From the NCBI GenBank assembly GCA_030847615.1, contig JAUMIR010000004.1:272761501-272825500 (forward strand): a stretch of 64,000 bases of DNA, in the 5' to 3' direction. The position numbers were made by a program, and so were the translations under genes. The notes beneath the pieces were generated by a model. The model was not told where the DNA came from, did no database searches, and saw only the letters and a program-made list of their open reading frames with translations. The stretch is from Gambelia wislizenii (Eukaryota > Chordata > Lepidosauria > Squamata > Crotaphytidae). Positions within the stretch are counted from its first letter, which is position 1; each line of letters opens with the position of its first letter. Below are positions 21,538 to 32,658 of the stretch, piece by piece.

Positions 21538-21966
21538 CTTGCATGCTGGAACATCAGAACCATGCGAGACTCTGCAGATAGTGAACAGCCTGAGCATTGT
21601 TCTGCTCTAATAGCCCATGAAGTATCACGACTTAACATTGACATCGCTGCTCTTAGTGAAGTTCACCTCCATGAGGAAGGCAGCCTTAAAGAACATGGCG
21701 CTGGCTACACACTTTACTGGTCTGGCAAAGCCAAAACCGAAAAACATCTTTCAGGAGTAGACTTTATGATTAAAAACTCCATTGCCTCCAAACTCGAAAC
21801 CTTGCCAACAGGACACTCTGATCACATTATTTCCTTATGCCTCCCACATTTTGTTCTTTTTAGTATATATGCCCCAACTATGCAAGCTGACCCTGTAGAG
21901 AAAGACAAATTCTACATAGACCTATGCCAACTCATACAAAAAGTCCCTGTAGAAGATCGACAGGGA
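21538..21966 (+). pseudogene. LINE Z copy 2: N-terminal endonuclease part (inverted)
   Basis: The plus frame reads LACWNIRTMRDSADSEQPE (WN motif), ALIAHEVSRLNIDIAALSEV (the catalytic-acid SEV motif), GAGYTLYWSG, GVDFMIKNSIASKLETLPTG, HSDHIISL and SIYAPTMQADPVEKDKF. These are the opening blocks of the apurinic-type LINE endonuclease that in databases often appears under the misleading name craniofacial development protein 2-like. It is cut off at about 21966, before the expected GDFN motif. Upstream (21342-21537) is 5' UTR. Confidence 0.87.
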
Positions 21967-22110
21967 TAAGCTGCTAATAAAAAGGGATGCCTTACTGACA
22001 TCTGTGCTATGCCCCCAGAATGCTGGAGGATGAGGTTGTCTGGTAAGGTCACCCCTTCCTGTTCTTCTAGCGATCTTTTGACATGGTTTTTGCCATGTTT
22101 GATAATCTCC
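21967..22110 (+). mobile_element. Foldback element F4, right half
   Basis: AAAAAGGGATGCCTTACTGAC and the end ATGTTTGATAATCTCC parallel the right half of F7 (40300-40425: AAAAGTGATGCCTTACTAA ... CGTTTGATAATCTCC). The left half is absent; Z copy 2 lies directly against it. Confidence 0.65.
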
Positions 22111-23286
22111 TTTGAAAACAAAAGAATACATTCATTTGACTTGTTTTGCTGGGCAAGGTGCAAGCAAAATAATTTCCTCAGAGATATCCAAGAGGAAAGG
22201 ATTATTTTGCACCAACTTTATAGAAAAAGTTTTCTAGCAAAACATTATTAGATACAGTGGTCCTACTTCTTATAGCAGATGCTATGCTGTCCTTTTAATA
22301 TAATATGACATATTTGCACCAAAATACACTTTTTTTCTTGGCTAGTAGCAAATGTCCTTAGATTATTGTTTAAATCTTCCAGCATTAGGGACATTAGTAA
22401 AGAAGAAACAACTGCTTAACATACTGAACAGTTCTTCTTTGAACCTCCAAGGAGTAGGAATTCAATCGATAAAGAAAACTAATATATCCAACAGCTGCTC
22501 CAGAAGCACTGATACCCCATGTTTTAAACATTTTTTATGACAATGTTCCATTTGAGAAATCAAGCACAGGGCTCTGGCAGCTGCAGAAGTACTTGATGTT
22601 ACCAGGAATCTCGAGGTAGAAAACATTTCAATCACCTAAAGCAAAAAACTATCATGAAACTCTTTCCTCAAGCTGAATGACTACACTGTCTCATTCCAAA
22701 GTTATTATGTCATCATGCCACCATTTTGCTTTCACAAATTTAAGCCATTGTATCCCTGATATCATTGTAAAACTGATAATGTAAGAGGAAGAAATGGGGT
22801 GGGGGTATTATTTATATTTGTTTTTGTATGAAAGTTTTTGTATGATGCCTTTCAATCCTAAAGAACTCTCAAGGCATTTGAGGGGGAGTGGTGCCAGTAT
22901 TTAAAACAATAGCATTAAATAGAGTATTAAAACTAATCTTCCTTGCATATCTCCTCCCAGAAACTAGCCATTCAAATACACAAATTTACATATCTTCTCC
23001 AACAGGGGCTCAGAGTATATCCCCCCCGACTCCTACCCAACCATTCTCTGAAGATGCCAGCCACAGATGCAGGTGAAAAGTCAGAAATAAACTCTTCCAG
23101 AACACGGCCTCACAGCCGCCCCCCCAAAAAAAACATGGAAAACTTATAGAGTATTACAACTTAAAGCCCTCTGATTTCAAACAAAAAAAAAACCATTAAA
23201 AACAAGTAGGAATAAGAATCTTTTTGCAGGAATGTTCAAAGGTCAGTAGGGATGGGCTGCATTAATGTCGCTTGGGAAAGAATTCT
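22111..23286. other. No gene recognised
   Basis: AT-rich unique-looking DNA. C and A homopolymers occur at 23025-23035 and 23125-23135. No exon or repeat identified. Confidence 0.4.
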
Positions 23287-23690
23287 ATATTGCATTTGAG
23301 ATGACATAGGGAAGGTGTGTGCAGTTAACGTGGAATCCAAACAAGAATGTAATCAAGGCATGTGTTACTATCACCAGATTTGGCTTCTGAAGGAATAGGC
23401 ACAGTTGGCACACTCGTTTTAACTGTGAAAATATACTCCTGGCCATTACTGAAACCTGGGACCTAGACTCAGTGTTGAAGACCACAAGTACACCCAAACT
23501 GCAAACCTGAAATTTCAGGTGAGAGTAACCCCACCCAGCACAGGTAAAATCCCTATCCTGATCTCCGTTTCAACTGACCAGGAGCACCTCTGTCTTGTCT
23601 GGATTACGTTTCAATTTGTTTGCCCTCATCCAGTCCATTACTGACCACAGGCATTGGTGCAGTACCTAGATAGTTTCCTTAGAATCCTAA
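23287..23690 (-). pseudogene. L2-clade LINE reverse transcriptase fragment
   Basis: The minus strand reads MDWMRANKLKRNPDKTEVLL followed by VS and a stop, then in the same frame SLGVLVVFNTESRSQVSVMA, IFSQLKRVCQL, FLQKP and IVTHALITF. This is the region after the catalytic motif in L2-clade reverse transcriptases (canonical form: WMRANKLKLNPDKTEVLLV and a VTHALV...LDYCNAL block). One stop and decay of the DYCNAL block show it is dead. Both the catalytic part and the 3' end are absent. Confidence 0.87.
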
Positions 23691-24403
23691 AAACTTTTCT
23701 TTGCTCTTTCCTGAAACTGAAATAACAAGTCCCACGTGAGCAATAATGACATTATAAATAGACATGGTCAGCACTGCAAGTATTCATACATATATCCCAC
23801 CTCCAACTTTATTAGGTGTCTCCAAAGCATTTCATGACTATTAATGAAACTTAACAAAGTACAAATAGGAGACAGGAAACTGGAAGTCCAACAAGACAAT
23901 TTTCTTTGATGAGTCTAATTAGCACTAATTAGATGCATAACAAGCTATCCTTTAATCTTGATAAGCACAATAAATGCTTTTGCAAAACCAGCCTGAGGCT
24001 AAAATGAACTAACCAGGGCTCAGAGAATTACTGATGGCTGATCAAAGCAGCTTCTTTTTTGCTTGCTTTCCAGTAACCTTCCAAAAAGCCTCCTTTAAAT
24101 GTAATTATATCCTTCAATGATGTGTTGTGGTTTCTCATTAGTGCTCTATTACACAATTCCTACTTAAGTTTGATTTTTGCATGTATAATATGTATATTAC
24201 CATGTGCACACTGTGATTGGTTAATATCCCTTCTTGTCAATTTTCCCCAGCTTTGAGCTCCATCTGTTGGTTTAGAGAAATTGTTCATATTGTTCATCTT
24301 TCATATTTAGCTGATGAACATTTCCCTCTGAATCTTGGGTAGCATGGAGGTTCCTCATCTGAAGGTTAGTTTCTCATTTCTATCAAATCACTATGTTTGG
24401 GGT
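23691..24403. other. No gene; candidate conserved noncoding patch at 23900-24240
   Basis: Around 23913-23942 the sequence GTCTAATTAGCACTAATTAG repeats a homeodomain-type TAATTAG core, followed by ATGCATAAC and TTTAATCTTGATAAG. A second patch at 24095-24235 has GTAATTATATCC and GTGATTGGTTAATATCC. There are no repeats here. Function is inference only. Confidence 0.25.
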
Positions 24404-25115
24404 GTCTCTCTCTCTGGCTTTTCTTCGCAAATGAAGATTCAGGAAGAATTCATCCCACGCTTTCTGCAAGCGCGCTGCTGACTAAAAAGGCCAATGTGAG
24501 ATAAACAAGTCCGGTTGCAGAAAGCACAGCAGAAGGTCTCCTTGGGTGATGTTTCCAGGTTGTGATTCTTTCTGCATTGTCGTTTCTCTTCAAGACTTGT
24601 TCGGCGTGAGTTCTCAAATAAGGCTGCAGCATTGTGAATAGTGCGCCTCCATGCCTCCTGATGTGAGACCAGGGCAGACCATTGTTGGTTGGATTTGTCC
24701 TTTGAGCCTGTGCAATGGATTTTTCTGGTGGAGTGCAGTGTGCACAGAACTGGCCTCACCCTTTAAACCAAAGGTTCATCTGCTGTGGCCTTGCAAGCCT
24801 GGACAGTAGCAGCAAGGTCCTTGGGTCGTAGGTTTGATTAGCGTTTCCTTCTCTTAGATGGTTGGCCTTACAGGGTTGGATGAGCACCATCTGCCTGGTT
24901 TGGGATTAGAGTTTTCCTTCTCCTAGGATGGTTGCCATAAGGCTAGGGAGCCCATCCTGCCCTTTGACGCTCTTTGTCAGACCATTCAGTTTTGACCTTG
25001 CTGGCATGGGAGACCCTACCGGTGGCTATTATGCCACCGCCAGCATAGCTCAAAACTTCATTAGGGTACGCAAGCCTCTCTCCCACGACAAGGGGGCATC
25101 AATGGAGAGGATGTT
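24404..25115 (-). mobile_element. LINE Z, copy 3, short, with 5' UTR piece attached
   Basis: 24404-24687 (minus) carries the shared 3' end, the zinc finger (CAFC...HQRAC) and the ALFENSRRTSLEEKRQ block. At 24688 it joins a non-coding segment with CTTTGAGCCTGTGCAATGG and, further on, GGGAGACCCTACCGGTGG, CCAGCATAGCTC and CACGACAAGGGGGCA. Part of this segment recurs at the same position in Z copy 4, so it belongs to the element. I read it as 5' UTR in plus orientation, meaning another inverted 5' end; that orientation is recalled from related elements and not proven here. Confidence 0.75.
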
Positions 25116-25134
25116 TGGGGTAAAGCAGTGATAT

Positions 25135-25550
25135 TTCTCCATATTCCATCTGGGATCTGAGATCAGCTGAAGAGGCTTTACTCATGATGTGTAAAGTGAA
25201 TGTGGCCAATAGTATAACCACATATGGCATGTTCTTCTCAGTGGCAGCAGCCTGGCTTTGGAACTCCCTTCTAGAGAAGATGTGATTGACCACCCATCCA
25301 CATTGTTGTCATTTAGACATCAGTTGAAAGCTCACTTATTTGTGCATGATTTTGAATGACAGAAAAGTTCATCATTTGTTCATCATTTGATCCCTATTGA
25401 TGGTTTTATTATCTTTTATTGTATATCTGTGATGTTATAATTTTGATTGTAATAGTATGAGTATATTTTTCTTTATGTAGGTCATTAGCTGACCTGGACT
25501 CTTTGTAATGAAGGGTGGGATATAAATAACTAATTAATTAGCTAACTACC
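25135..25550 (+). mobile_element. L2-clade LINE 3' end
   Basis: The plus frame reads EEALLMMCKVNVANS, then FFSVAAAWLWNSLLEKM, a stop, and decayed LKTHLF-type residues, followed by a 3' UTR ending GGTGGGATATAAATAACTAA near 25535. FSVAAPxLWNSLP is a hallmark of the L2-clade C-terminus. Multiple stops. A separate copy from the one at 19485-19886. Confidence 0.8.
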
Positions 25551-25733
25551 TACTATATTAGTAAGTAATAGGGATGGAAAGGCTATTCAAAAATATTTTT
25601 CAAAGTTTTTCAACTGTTCAGGAAGCCTAGACTGACAAATACCTTCACAGTTCAGGACTTATTCTGTGCAAAATTTGCACATGGTTGCTTTCTGCACAGG
25701 AAACATCATTTTCTGGATGGAGAATAATATTTT

Positions 25734-28395
25734 TTTAAGTTTATTTTTTATTGTTTTCACAATTACATCTTACATCTTACGTCTCATTCACAACACTTAC
25801 ATTCTTCATTATGCATATTTCTTTTAACATTAACATTCCTTTTTCATCCTTATAATAATGATACATAAAGAAGAAACAAAACATCATTTATCTATAACTT
25901 CCTTATTTTGTCATTTTGATACAATGAGACAATAGCTATATTCCACAACCCTAATGACTTCTGTTTGTTTGATTTCTTGTATTACAAACCTCGGCTCCTC
26001 TTTTCATTTTATGTATTTTCTGTATTCCTCTTCCCTCTGAGGTCTTTTTTCTTTCTATATCGTTACATTATCTTGCATTTCAGCCTTTTCTTTCCAATAA
26101 TACAGTACTTGTTTCCATTCCTCTCTCCATTTAGTATCTTTCCTGTTATGAAATTTATTCATAAGTATGTCTAATTCCAAGATATCTATCAGTTTAATTT
26201 TCCATTCATTTTTTGTGGGACACTCTTTCATCTTCCATTTTTTGCTATGACCAATCTGGCCGTGGTTGTCATATAAAGTAAAATTCTCCAGTATCTATTT
26301 CCTTTTTTGCTTTCTGAGTCTTTAATTATATTTAACAGATATAATTCTGGGGTAAATTCAAGGTTTATTTGTAATATTTCTTTAATTATCTCATGCATTT
26401 GTATCCAAAATCTCTTTATCTTCTTCACATCACCACCACATATGTATAAAACTACCTTGGTTTTCCCCTCATTTCCAACATCCATTTGAAATTGTTTCAT
26501 TCATCTTACTTAACCTCATTGGTGTGTAGTACTACCTTAAGGCAACTTTTATATAATTTTCCTTTAGATTTTGGGATGCTGTGAATGTAAATGATCCTTC
26601 CCTTGCTTTTTGCCAATCATCTATATTTATGGGGCTACCTAAGTCTTCCTCCTACTCTTATATGTTTTCTTTGACATAATTGTGTTCTCTGTATCTCCTC
26701 AGTAATAGTTTATAGAATTTAGTAATATCTTTAGACCTTTTTTCTTCCCATAGAATTTTATCTAAGTCATTGTATTCTATTTCAAATCCCCCGTTTTTCT
26801 TATCCTCTATAAATTTTTCTTTTAATTGATAATAGGTAAACCAATTTAGATTATATTTTTCTTGTAGTTTTTCCTTTGTTTCTAATGTTATTTGATTATC
26901 AGCACCTTTTCTTCCAATATCTGAGTATCTTAGCCAAGATTCTGCCTTGCTCCATCTTGATAAGAATGCCTCTTGAGGCGATACCCATAGGCGGACTTTA
27001 AAATAGAATATATCTATGACTTTCTCCCATATTCTCAACAGAACTCTTCGCACACAATGATTTATGAATTCTCTATTAACTTTTTCTTTTCCATTAAACA
27101 AGTAGGCATGCCAACCAAATCTAGCATCATGACCCTCCACATAGTTTACCCAATCCTTAATCCATAGTAACACTGATGCTTGGTAATATACTCTAAAATC
27201 TGGAAGGTCACAACCACCCCTAGTTCTAGTATCAATCAGATATTTCCATTTAAATCTAACCTCCTTTTTTCCCCATAGGAACATACACAAATCTTTTCCC
27301 CACATTTCAAATATTTTGTCGTTAGTCAAAATCGGTAAAATCTGAAAAAGATATAGTACTTTGGGAAGTATAACCATTTTTATTGCTGCTATCTTTCCCA
27401 ATAGGGATAAACCTAATTTATTCCATCTCTCCATATCTTTTTTTGATTTATGACCAATTTTTTTTAAATAATTGTTCTCTAGAAGATCAGCATTCTGTTT
27501 TGTCAACCACACTCCTAAATAGCATGCTTTTTTACCCACTCTACATCCTGATATTTCCATAAGCTTTGTTTTCTTCTTCTCTCATATTTTTAGTTAATAT
27601 AATTGTTTTTTCTTTATTAATTCTAAAGCCCGTGAACTCTCCAAATTCTTTCATCATGTTTAAGCATTCTTCAATTTGTTCTTTTGAATCTGCCATAAAT
27701 ATAATCATGTTGTCAGTGAACGCTCTTAATTTGTAATTGTTTCCTCTTATTCTTATACCTGGGAATTTTTCATTTGTTCTTAATCTTCCATTCAAAACTT
27801 TTAGCACTAGAATGAATAAAAGAGGTGATATAGGGCATCCACGTCTTGTTCCTTTTTTAATTTTGATGGTATTTGATCTTTCTCCGTTGATGATAAGCTG
27901 AGCTGTTTGTTCTGTATCTATTTTTTCTATTCTTGTACAGAACTTCTCGCCTAATCCTGATCTTCTCAACACTTCCAACATAAAGTCCCAGCATATACTG
28001 TCAAAAGCTTTTTCTGCATCAATCATCATCAATCCCAATTTCTTCTCACTATGAGCTTCATAATATTCTAGTATATCTAGTACTATTCTTAAATTATCGC
28101 ATATTCTCCTTCCAGGTATAAATCCATTTTGATCTTCATTAATTACCTCTGCAACAAGCTCTTTTAATATGTTCGCCAGTATCATTGTGTATATTTTATA
28201 GTCTGAGTTTAGGAGTGATATAGGTTGGTAATTGCTGACTTCTCTCCCATCTTTCCCATCTTTTAATATAATTGATATATTTGCATTTTTCCATGATTCA
28301 GATACCCCATTTATCTCTATTTCATTAAATGTTTTGTAGAGTGGTATTGCTAGTTCATTCTCAAACTTTTTGTAGAATAAAGCCATGAATCTGGA
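25734..28395 (-). mobile_element. L1 LINE, 5'-truncated, 19-bp target duplication
   Basis: TGGATGGAGAATAATATTT occurs at 25714-25732 and again at 28396-28414, exactly flanking the insertion. The low-coordinate edge begins with T-rich TTTTAAGTTTATTTTTTATTG, the reverse complement of a 3' A-rich tail. About 2.66 kb remains: most of the reverse transcriptase, the C-terminal domain and the 3' UTR (25734-26227). The endonuclease and ORF1 are missing, a normal 5' truncation. Confidence 0.93.
26228..28386 (-). pseudogene. L1 ORF2 fragment (reverse transcriptase and C-terminus)
   Basis: The minus strand runs YKTFNEIEINGVSESWKNAN, NYQPISLLNSDYKIY, NGFIPGRRI, MMIDAEKAFDSICWD (motif A), GTRRGCPISPLLFILVL (motif B), then AFTDNMIIF where an active enzyme has A(Y/F)ADD; the second aspartate is Asn (codons 27709-27717). 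A frameshift near 27550 leads into KKACYLGVWLT, FRVYYQASVLLWIKDW and GRKGADNQ. The C-terminal zinc knuckle reads CWK-stop-G, its second Cys codon changed to TGA at 26469-26471. Dead on several counts. Confidence 0.92.
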
Positions 28396-28795
28396 TGGAT
28401 GGAGAATAATATTTCAATGCAAAAATATTATTTTTTGCACAGAAAGTGATGTTTTCTGCACAGAAAATGCTATAAGGGGATTTATTCTATATAAAATTTG
28501 CATATGGGTGATTTCCATAGAAAACAGTATTTTCTGTATAGAAAACAGCATTTCCCACACAATAATTAATATTTCTGCATTGAAAGATTATTTTCCACAC
28601 AGAAAATTCTGTGGTCCTGTACAGGAAATGCCATTTTCTACAGAAAACAACCACGTGCAAATTTTGTACAGAATAGGTCCCAAATTGTGACTAAGCTTTG
28701 AAAAATGCATGATTTTTTTATTTTATTTTTTTAGTTTGGGAATATTTATTTGGGTACCAATATTCTCAACAAAGGAAATAGACTTTCTCATAGCA

Positions 28796-29175
28796 CAGTG
28801 ATGGTGAACCTATGACACGCATGTCAGCACTGACACACGTAGCCATTTCTGATGACACGTGGCCATTAAGGCAGCTGCATGCCAAGAAGGATGCTTCACA
28901 CAAACACCCTCTCTAAAGTGGTGATTGGGGCTTCAAAGCCCCGGTCACCACTTTCCTCCCCCCCTCCCTAAAGTGGTGATTGTGGCTTCAAAGCCCTGGT
29001 CACCACTTTCCTCACCCTCCCACCCTCCCTAAAGTGGTGATCGGGCCCCAGTTGCCACTTTCCTCCACCCCCCCACCTCCCTAAAGTTTTTTCCTCAAAG
29101 CAACACACCACCTGAGTTATGCTCAGTTTTTGGGCGAAGTTTGACATACCAAGCTCAAAAGGTTGCCCATCACTG
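28796..29175. mobile_element. hAT-type MITE with 8-bp duplication
   Basis: Ends are CAGTGATGGTGAACCT and AGGTTGCCCATCACTG, flanked on both sides by TCATAGCA (28788-28795 and 29176-29183). An 8-bp duplication and CAGTG-type ends fit the hAT superfamily. The left third has GGCACG-like CATGTCAGCACTGACACACG blocks; the middle is a tandem repeat. No transposase. Confidence 0.95.
28911..29090. repeat. Tandem array of about 60-bp palindromic units in the hAT MITE
   Basis: Three units each contain AAAGTGGTGAT, GGCTTCAAAGCC and GGTCACCACTTT, followed by a pyrimidine spacer CCTCCCCCCCTCCC. Within each unit the outer parts are inverted copies, so each unit could fold on itself. The third unit is degraded. 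Confidence 0.9.
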
Positions 29176-29232
29176 TCATAGCAGGAAGAAAATTACTGAA
29201 ATTACTCGTTGCTATCCTCAAGAAGAAACTGA

Positions 29233-29883
29233 GGAGATTATCACTCGAGCCTTTATAAAACATCCCTGTCCCGGTACTCCCCCACCCGACCTACTCCTGC
29301 CCCACTCCTGTACCTATAACATTTTTTTAAAAAAGTTTTCAAACACCTACCTTATTCCACAATGGAAACTGCTCCCCTCCCCTCAGCTTTCCTGCAGTAA
29401 ATGCAGCCATTGTAAAGCTGCTTTTCCTACAAGGAAAGAAAATCCCACTCATTCTCATGAGAGAACGATCATGTGGGAAATTTAATAATAAAAAAGAAAT
29501 CAAATGCCCCCTGCAAAAAAAAAAAAAAAGCCCCAAAACACACTTTAAAAAACCAAAGTAACCCAGGGAGGTGGGGGGAAAGGGTGTCACCTCCTTATCC
29601 CGATCGTACCCAGAAGTGTTCTGAACTGACCTCTCAGTGACATCACATTACATTGTCATCGCGCCAGCACAATGGGGCTCTCATTCATACGCCCATGATT
29701 CCATTTCTGTAATGGAATGGACACCTTATTGACAACTTTCCCCCATCAATAAGGGAAAACAGAGGCAGCATGGAGCGAGCACAGGTGGAGAACAGGACAG
29801 GGATGACATCATCTGATAGGTAAGCCTTTTAGCGATCTCCTGTCATCCCTGTCCTGGGATATTTGGCCTGTGTGATAATCTCC
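29233..29883. mobile_element. Foldback element F5
   Basis: Ends GGAGATTATCACTCGAGCC and GGCCTGTGTGATAATCTCC enclose 651 bp. The midpoint has ACCTTATTGACAAC ... CATCAATAAGGG, the central motif of the family. Inner features include ATCATGTGGGAAATTTAATAA, an A14 run at about 29514-29528 and GACAGGGATGACATCATCTG. Flanking triplets (TGA, TTA) do not match. No transposase. Confidence 0.75.
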
Positions 29884-30232
29884 TTAGTGAAGAATTGCAT
29901 CCCTAACAAGTAAGCACTGGAATGTTCTGCCTCTCTTTACTATATGGATTGACTTTCCTCATGAGCTATCAGAAATTATGTAAGCCTACTGGCAGATTGC
30001 AATTGGCATGGAATTGTTTACTTGTGGCAGCCTATATGAAGATATAGAACTTTCTTTAGGTCAGAATAAAATATCACAGAAATATATTTCCTTTCTTAGT
30101 ATATTTCCTTTCTTAGTATATAAGTGAAATGTAAATGTCAGTCTCAGTTTAGAGTACAGCCACTGAACCAATAAGAACTTGGGGACTCACCACTTACATA
30201 CATACCATTGAATCAGTGGGTCTCCTTTCATT
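29884..30232. other. No gene recognised
   Basis: Contains an exact direct duplication TATATTTCCTTTCTTAG at about 30083-30119. Nothing else identified. Confidence 0.4.
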
Positions 30233-30763
30233 GGGACTAGAGTCTTCCCACCAGTGTATTCTGGCTGCGGATATGGCCTGTTCCTCCCCTCTTACTGCCA
30301 TGAAAAGGGATGGAGTCCAGACTGCCATGCTGGCCTGTCCCTTTAGCCACTGCCACCACTGCCCACATCCCACTCTCCAAAGCCAGGAAGCCATCCTGCA
30401 GCATGTGAGCAAGGCCCCCTGCATTTGACCAGCCTGGTCACATGCTGAAGGCCTGCTTCCTGGATCCAGAGAGTATGACGTGGGCAGCAGCTGCAGAGAC
30501 AGGCTGGCATGACAGTAGGGCCTCCTGAAATCCCATGGGGCCCAATCTGTTTCTTGCAAAGAGAGACATTTTTTCCCAGGTGTTGTAGTATAACAGCTTA
30601 TTGGGCTTTACTCCCTCTTAGCCCCATGTTATCCCCGTCTTTTCTCTGGGCATTGTGAAGACTGCCCAGGGGGAAAGCAGGGCAGAACCCCTACATTGTT
30701 AAGACTACAGGGCTCAAAGATGGGGCCAAGATGAGGTAAATAGTCCAACTAGACAAAGCCTAG
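30233..30763 (-). mobile_element. Type-A MITE, degraded
   Basis: Reverse orientation relative to 14626-15128. Left (inner) part has GGAGTCCAGACTGCCATGC and CACATGCTGAAGGCCTGC; the right edge has GGCCAAGATGAGGTAAATAG and CTAGACAAAGCC, matching the left end of the 15-kb copy. The terminal hairpin is no longer perfect. Non-coding. Confidence 0.7.
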
Positions 30764-31259
30764 GAATAAATTTAAGCCTATGTTTTTAAAAATTGTCTCT
30801 ATACTCTGGTAGGTAGAAAATCTCATGGCAATCAGAGAGAAGAAAAGAAATTTAATCATTGTGAAGTAAAGACCCATCAAGGCCTTGATCAAAGATACAC
30901 TGGAAAGGGGAAAAGGGAGAATTTCATTCAATGATCTTAGTAATTCTCTTCCACCATCATTTTGCAGCCTGGCATGTGTTACCACATGGCAGTAATACTT
31001 TTGGATAATACTGACTTGCTTCACAGAATCATTGAAAGCATTACAAGACATTTAAAGTGTATTGAGCACTTGAAAGCACTGTATGCATATTAAATTTTTT
31101 CCTCCTCCTCATCTCATAGTGTAACAGTAATCCAAACAATTCATACATTCATGTGAAAAGAGGACCATATTCATCTTGCCCTACAACTAGAACCCTTTGA
31201 TTATATATTTTTTAAAAGTGTTTGCTGATGCCAATTATAAAATCTGTTTCAAAATTTAC
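30764..31259. other. No gene recognised
   Basis: AT-rich DNA upstream of the L1; no repeat or exon identified. Confidence 0.4.
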
Positions 31260-31341
31260 GCTAAAATCCTTAAGATCAAAAAATCTTAGGGTGGGAGAAA
31301 ATTGAGGGGTCAATATATCCTATCAATATAAAAGATATTGA

Positions 31342-31590
31342 ATAAACAGTATTCAAAAAGCAAAAGAATTCTATAAGAAATTAAAGAAAGATAAAGGAAA
31401 GAGGAAAGAGGAGGGACAATCGGATGGAAAAGGAGTTGAAGAAGGAGAAGGAGAGAAGGAAGGACATTTAGACAGGAAAGAGGTGTTGTCAGAAGAAGAA
31501 GAAAATTTACAAAGAGAAACTATAGATTCAGATATAGATCAAGAAGAGGAAGAAGAAGGAGAAGAGGTAGTAGTAGAAGGAGAGGATTAA
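31342..31590 (+). pseudogene. L1 ORF1, C-terminal acidic tail
   Basis: The frame runs from a mutated stop at 31339 to TAA 31588-31590. It opens with IQKAKEFYKKLKKDKGKRKE and ends with SDIDQEEEEEGEEVV and GED. A block in another frame just upstream (ILGWEKIEGSIYPINIKDIE) is probably the preceding part, so there is a frameshift near 31340. ORF1 proteins bind L1 RNA; only this basic-then-acidic tail survives. Family identity is inferred mainly from position before ORF2. Confidence 0.7.
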
Positions 31591-31611
31591 GAAGGAGTTA
31601 ATCTTAATAAA

Positions 31612-32627
31612 ATGGAAATCAAAATCATATCGTGGAATGTGAAAGGATTAAATAAAACTACAAGAGGAGACAAGTATTCCACCATTTGGAGAAAACTAGA
31701 AGTGATATGTCTCCAAGAAACAAGGATTAAAGAGAAAGATGAGATGTATTTGAGAAACCCAAAGCTAGAGCAATGTTTTATTGCTACAAATGAGAAAAAA
31801 AAAAGAAAGGGGTGGCAATGTACATCAACAAAAAATATTCAACTACGCTTATTTTTAAAGATCAGGAGGGCTCGTATATAGGAGTCCAGATTAAAAACAA
31901 CAATGTAAATATGCTAATTTTGGGAGTTTATACTCCAATCCGAAATTAGGAAAAATTCTTTCAAGATTTAAACAAAAAATTTGCTAAATGTGACATTAAA
32001 GACGGTAATGTCCTAATGATGGGTGACTGGAACGGTGTGCTTGAACCAATAATAGACAGACAATCAAATAAACCAATCAGGAAAAACCAGGCAAAATTAA
32101 CACGATCCTTTTTTGAAATGAAAGAAGACCTAGGATTAATAGATGTGTGGCGCCTGAAATATGGAAGATCGAAAGAATACACTTTTTATTCTGATGTGCA
32201 CCAATCATTCTCAAGAATTGATATGTTTTCTTTGACTAAAAATATAACACCTAGCATCAATGACATGAAAATAATGCCCAAATGGATCTCAGATCATAAC
32301 CTGATAATGCTAAAGTTTAAAGGGAGGAAAAGAGAGTTCAACTGGTGATTGAACCATAATTTACTGCTGGAGGAAGAGAGCGTCAAAGAAGTCAAAGAGA
32401 CCTTGGCCATGTACTTTAAGGAAAATATATCCGATGAGATAAAGATGAAGACTGTCTGGGAAACCAGCATAGCAGTAATGCGAGGTTACTTTCTAAAAAA
32501 GTCATGTGAAAAGAAAAGAGAAGAAGAAAGAGAGATGAAACAACTGCTCCAGTAACTATCAAAAAAAGAAGCTAAATTAATAGATGAACCAAACAACAAG
32601 AGGTGGAAACTGGAAATAGAAATATTA

Positions 32628-32658
<31 letters not shown>

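Larger units (their letters stand above)
19887..21966 (-). mobile_element. LINE Z, copy 2, inverted endonuclease end
   Basis: The 3' end at 19887-19910 matches the other Z copies. The minus strand carries reverse transcriptase to C-terminus (19920-21340). From about 21342 to 21966 the plus strand carries 5' UTR and the start of the endonuclease. The element's 5' side faces the junction and the endonuclease's downstream end points outward, as in twin priming. The rest of the endonuclease and the N-terminal RT region (roughly 1 kb by comparison with the general layout of such LINEs) are missing at the junction. Confidence 0.88.
25590..28690. repeat. Inverted-repeat sequence split by an L1
   Basis: With the L1 removed, about 0.45 kb remains. 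GGACTTATTCTGTGCAAAAT near 25660 is inverted at 28648-28682 (ATTTTGTACAGAATAGGTCC), and a third, direct version (TTATTCTATATAAAATTTGC) sits at 28481. Many TTTCTGCACAGAAAA-type palindromes lie between. Outer TTTTTCAAAG motifs at about 25597 and (inverted) 28695 extend the symmetry. It looks like an old foldback MITE of a different family from F1-F9. Confidence 0.6.
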
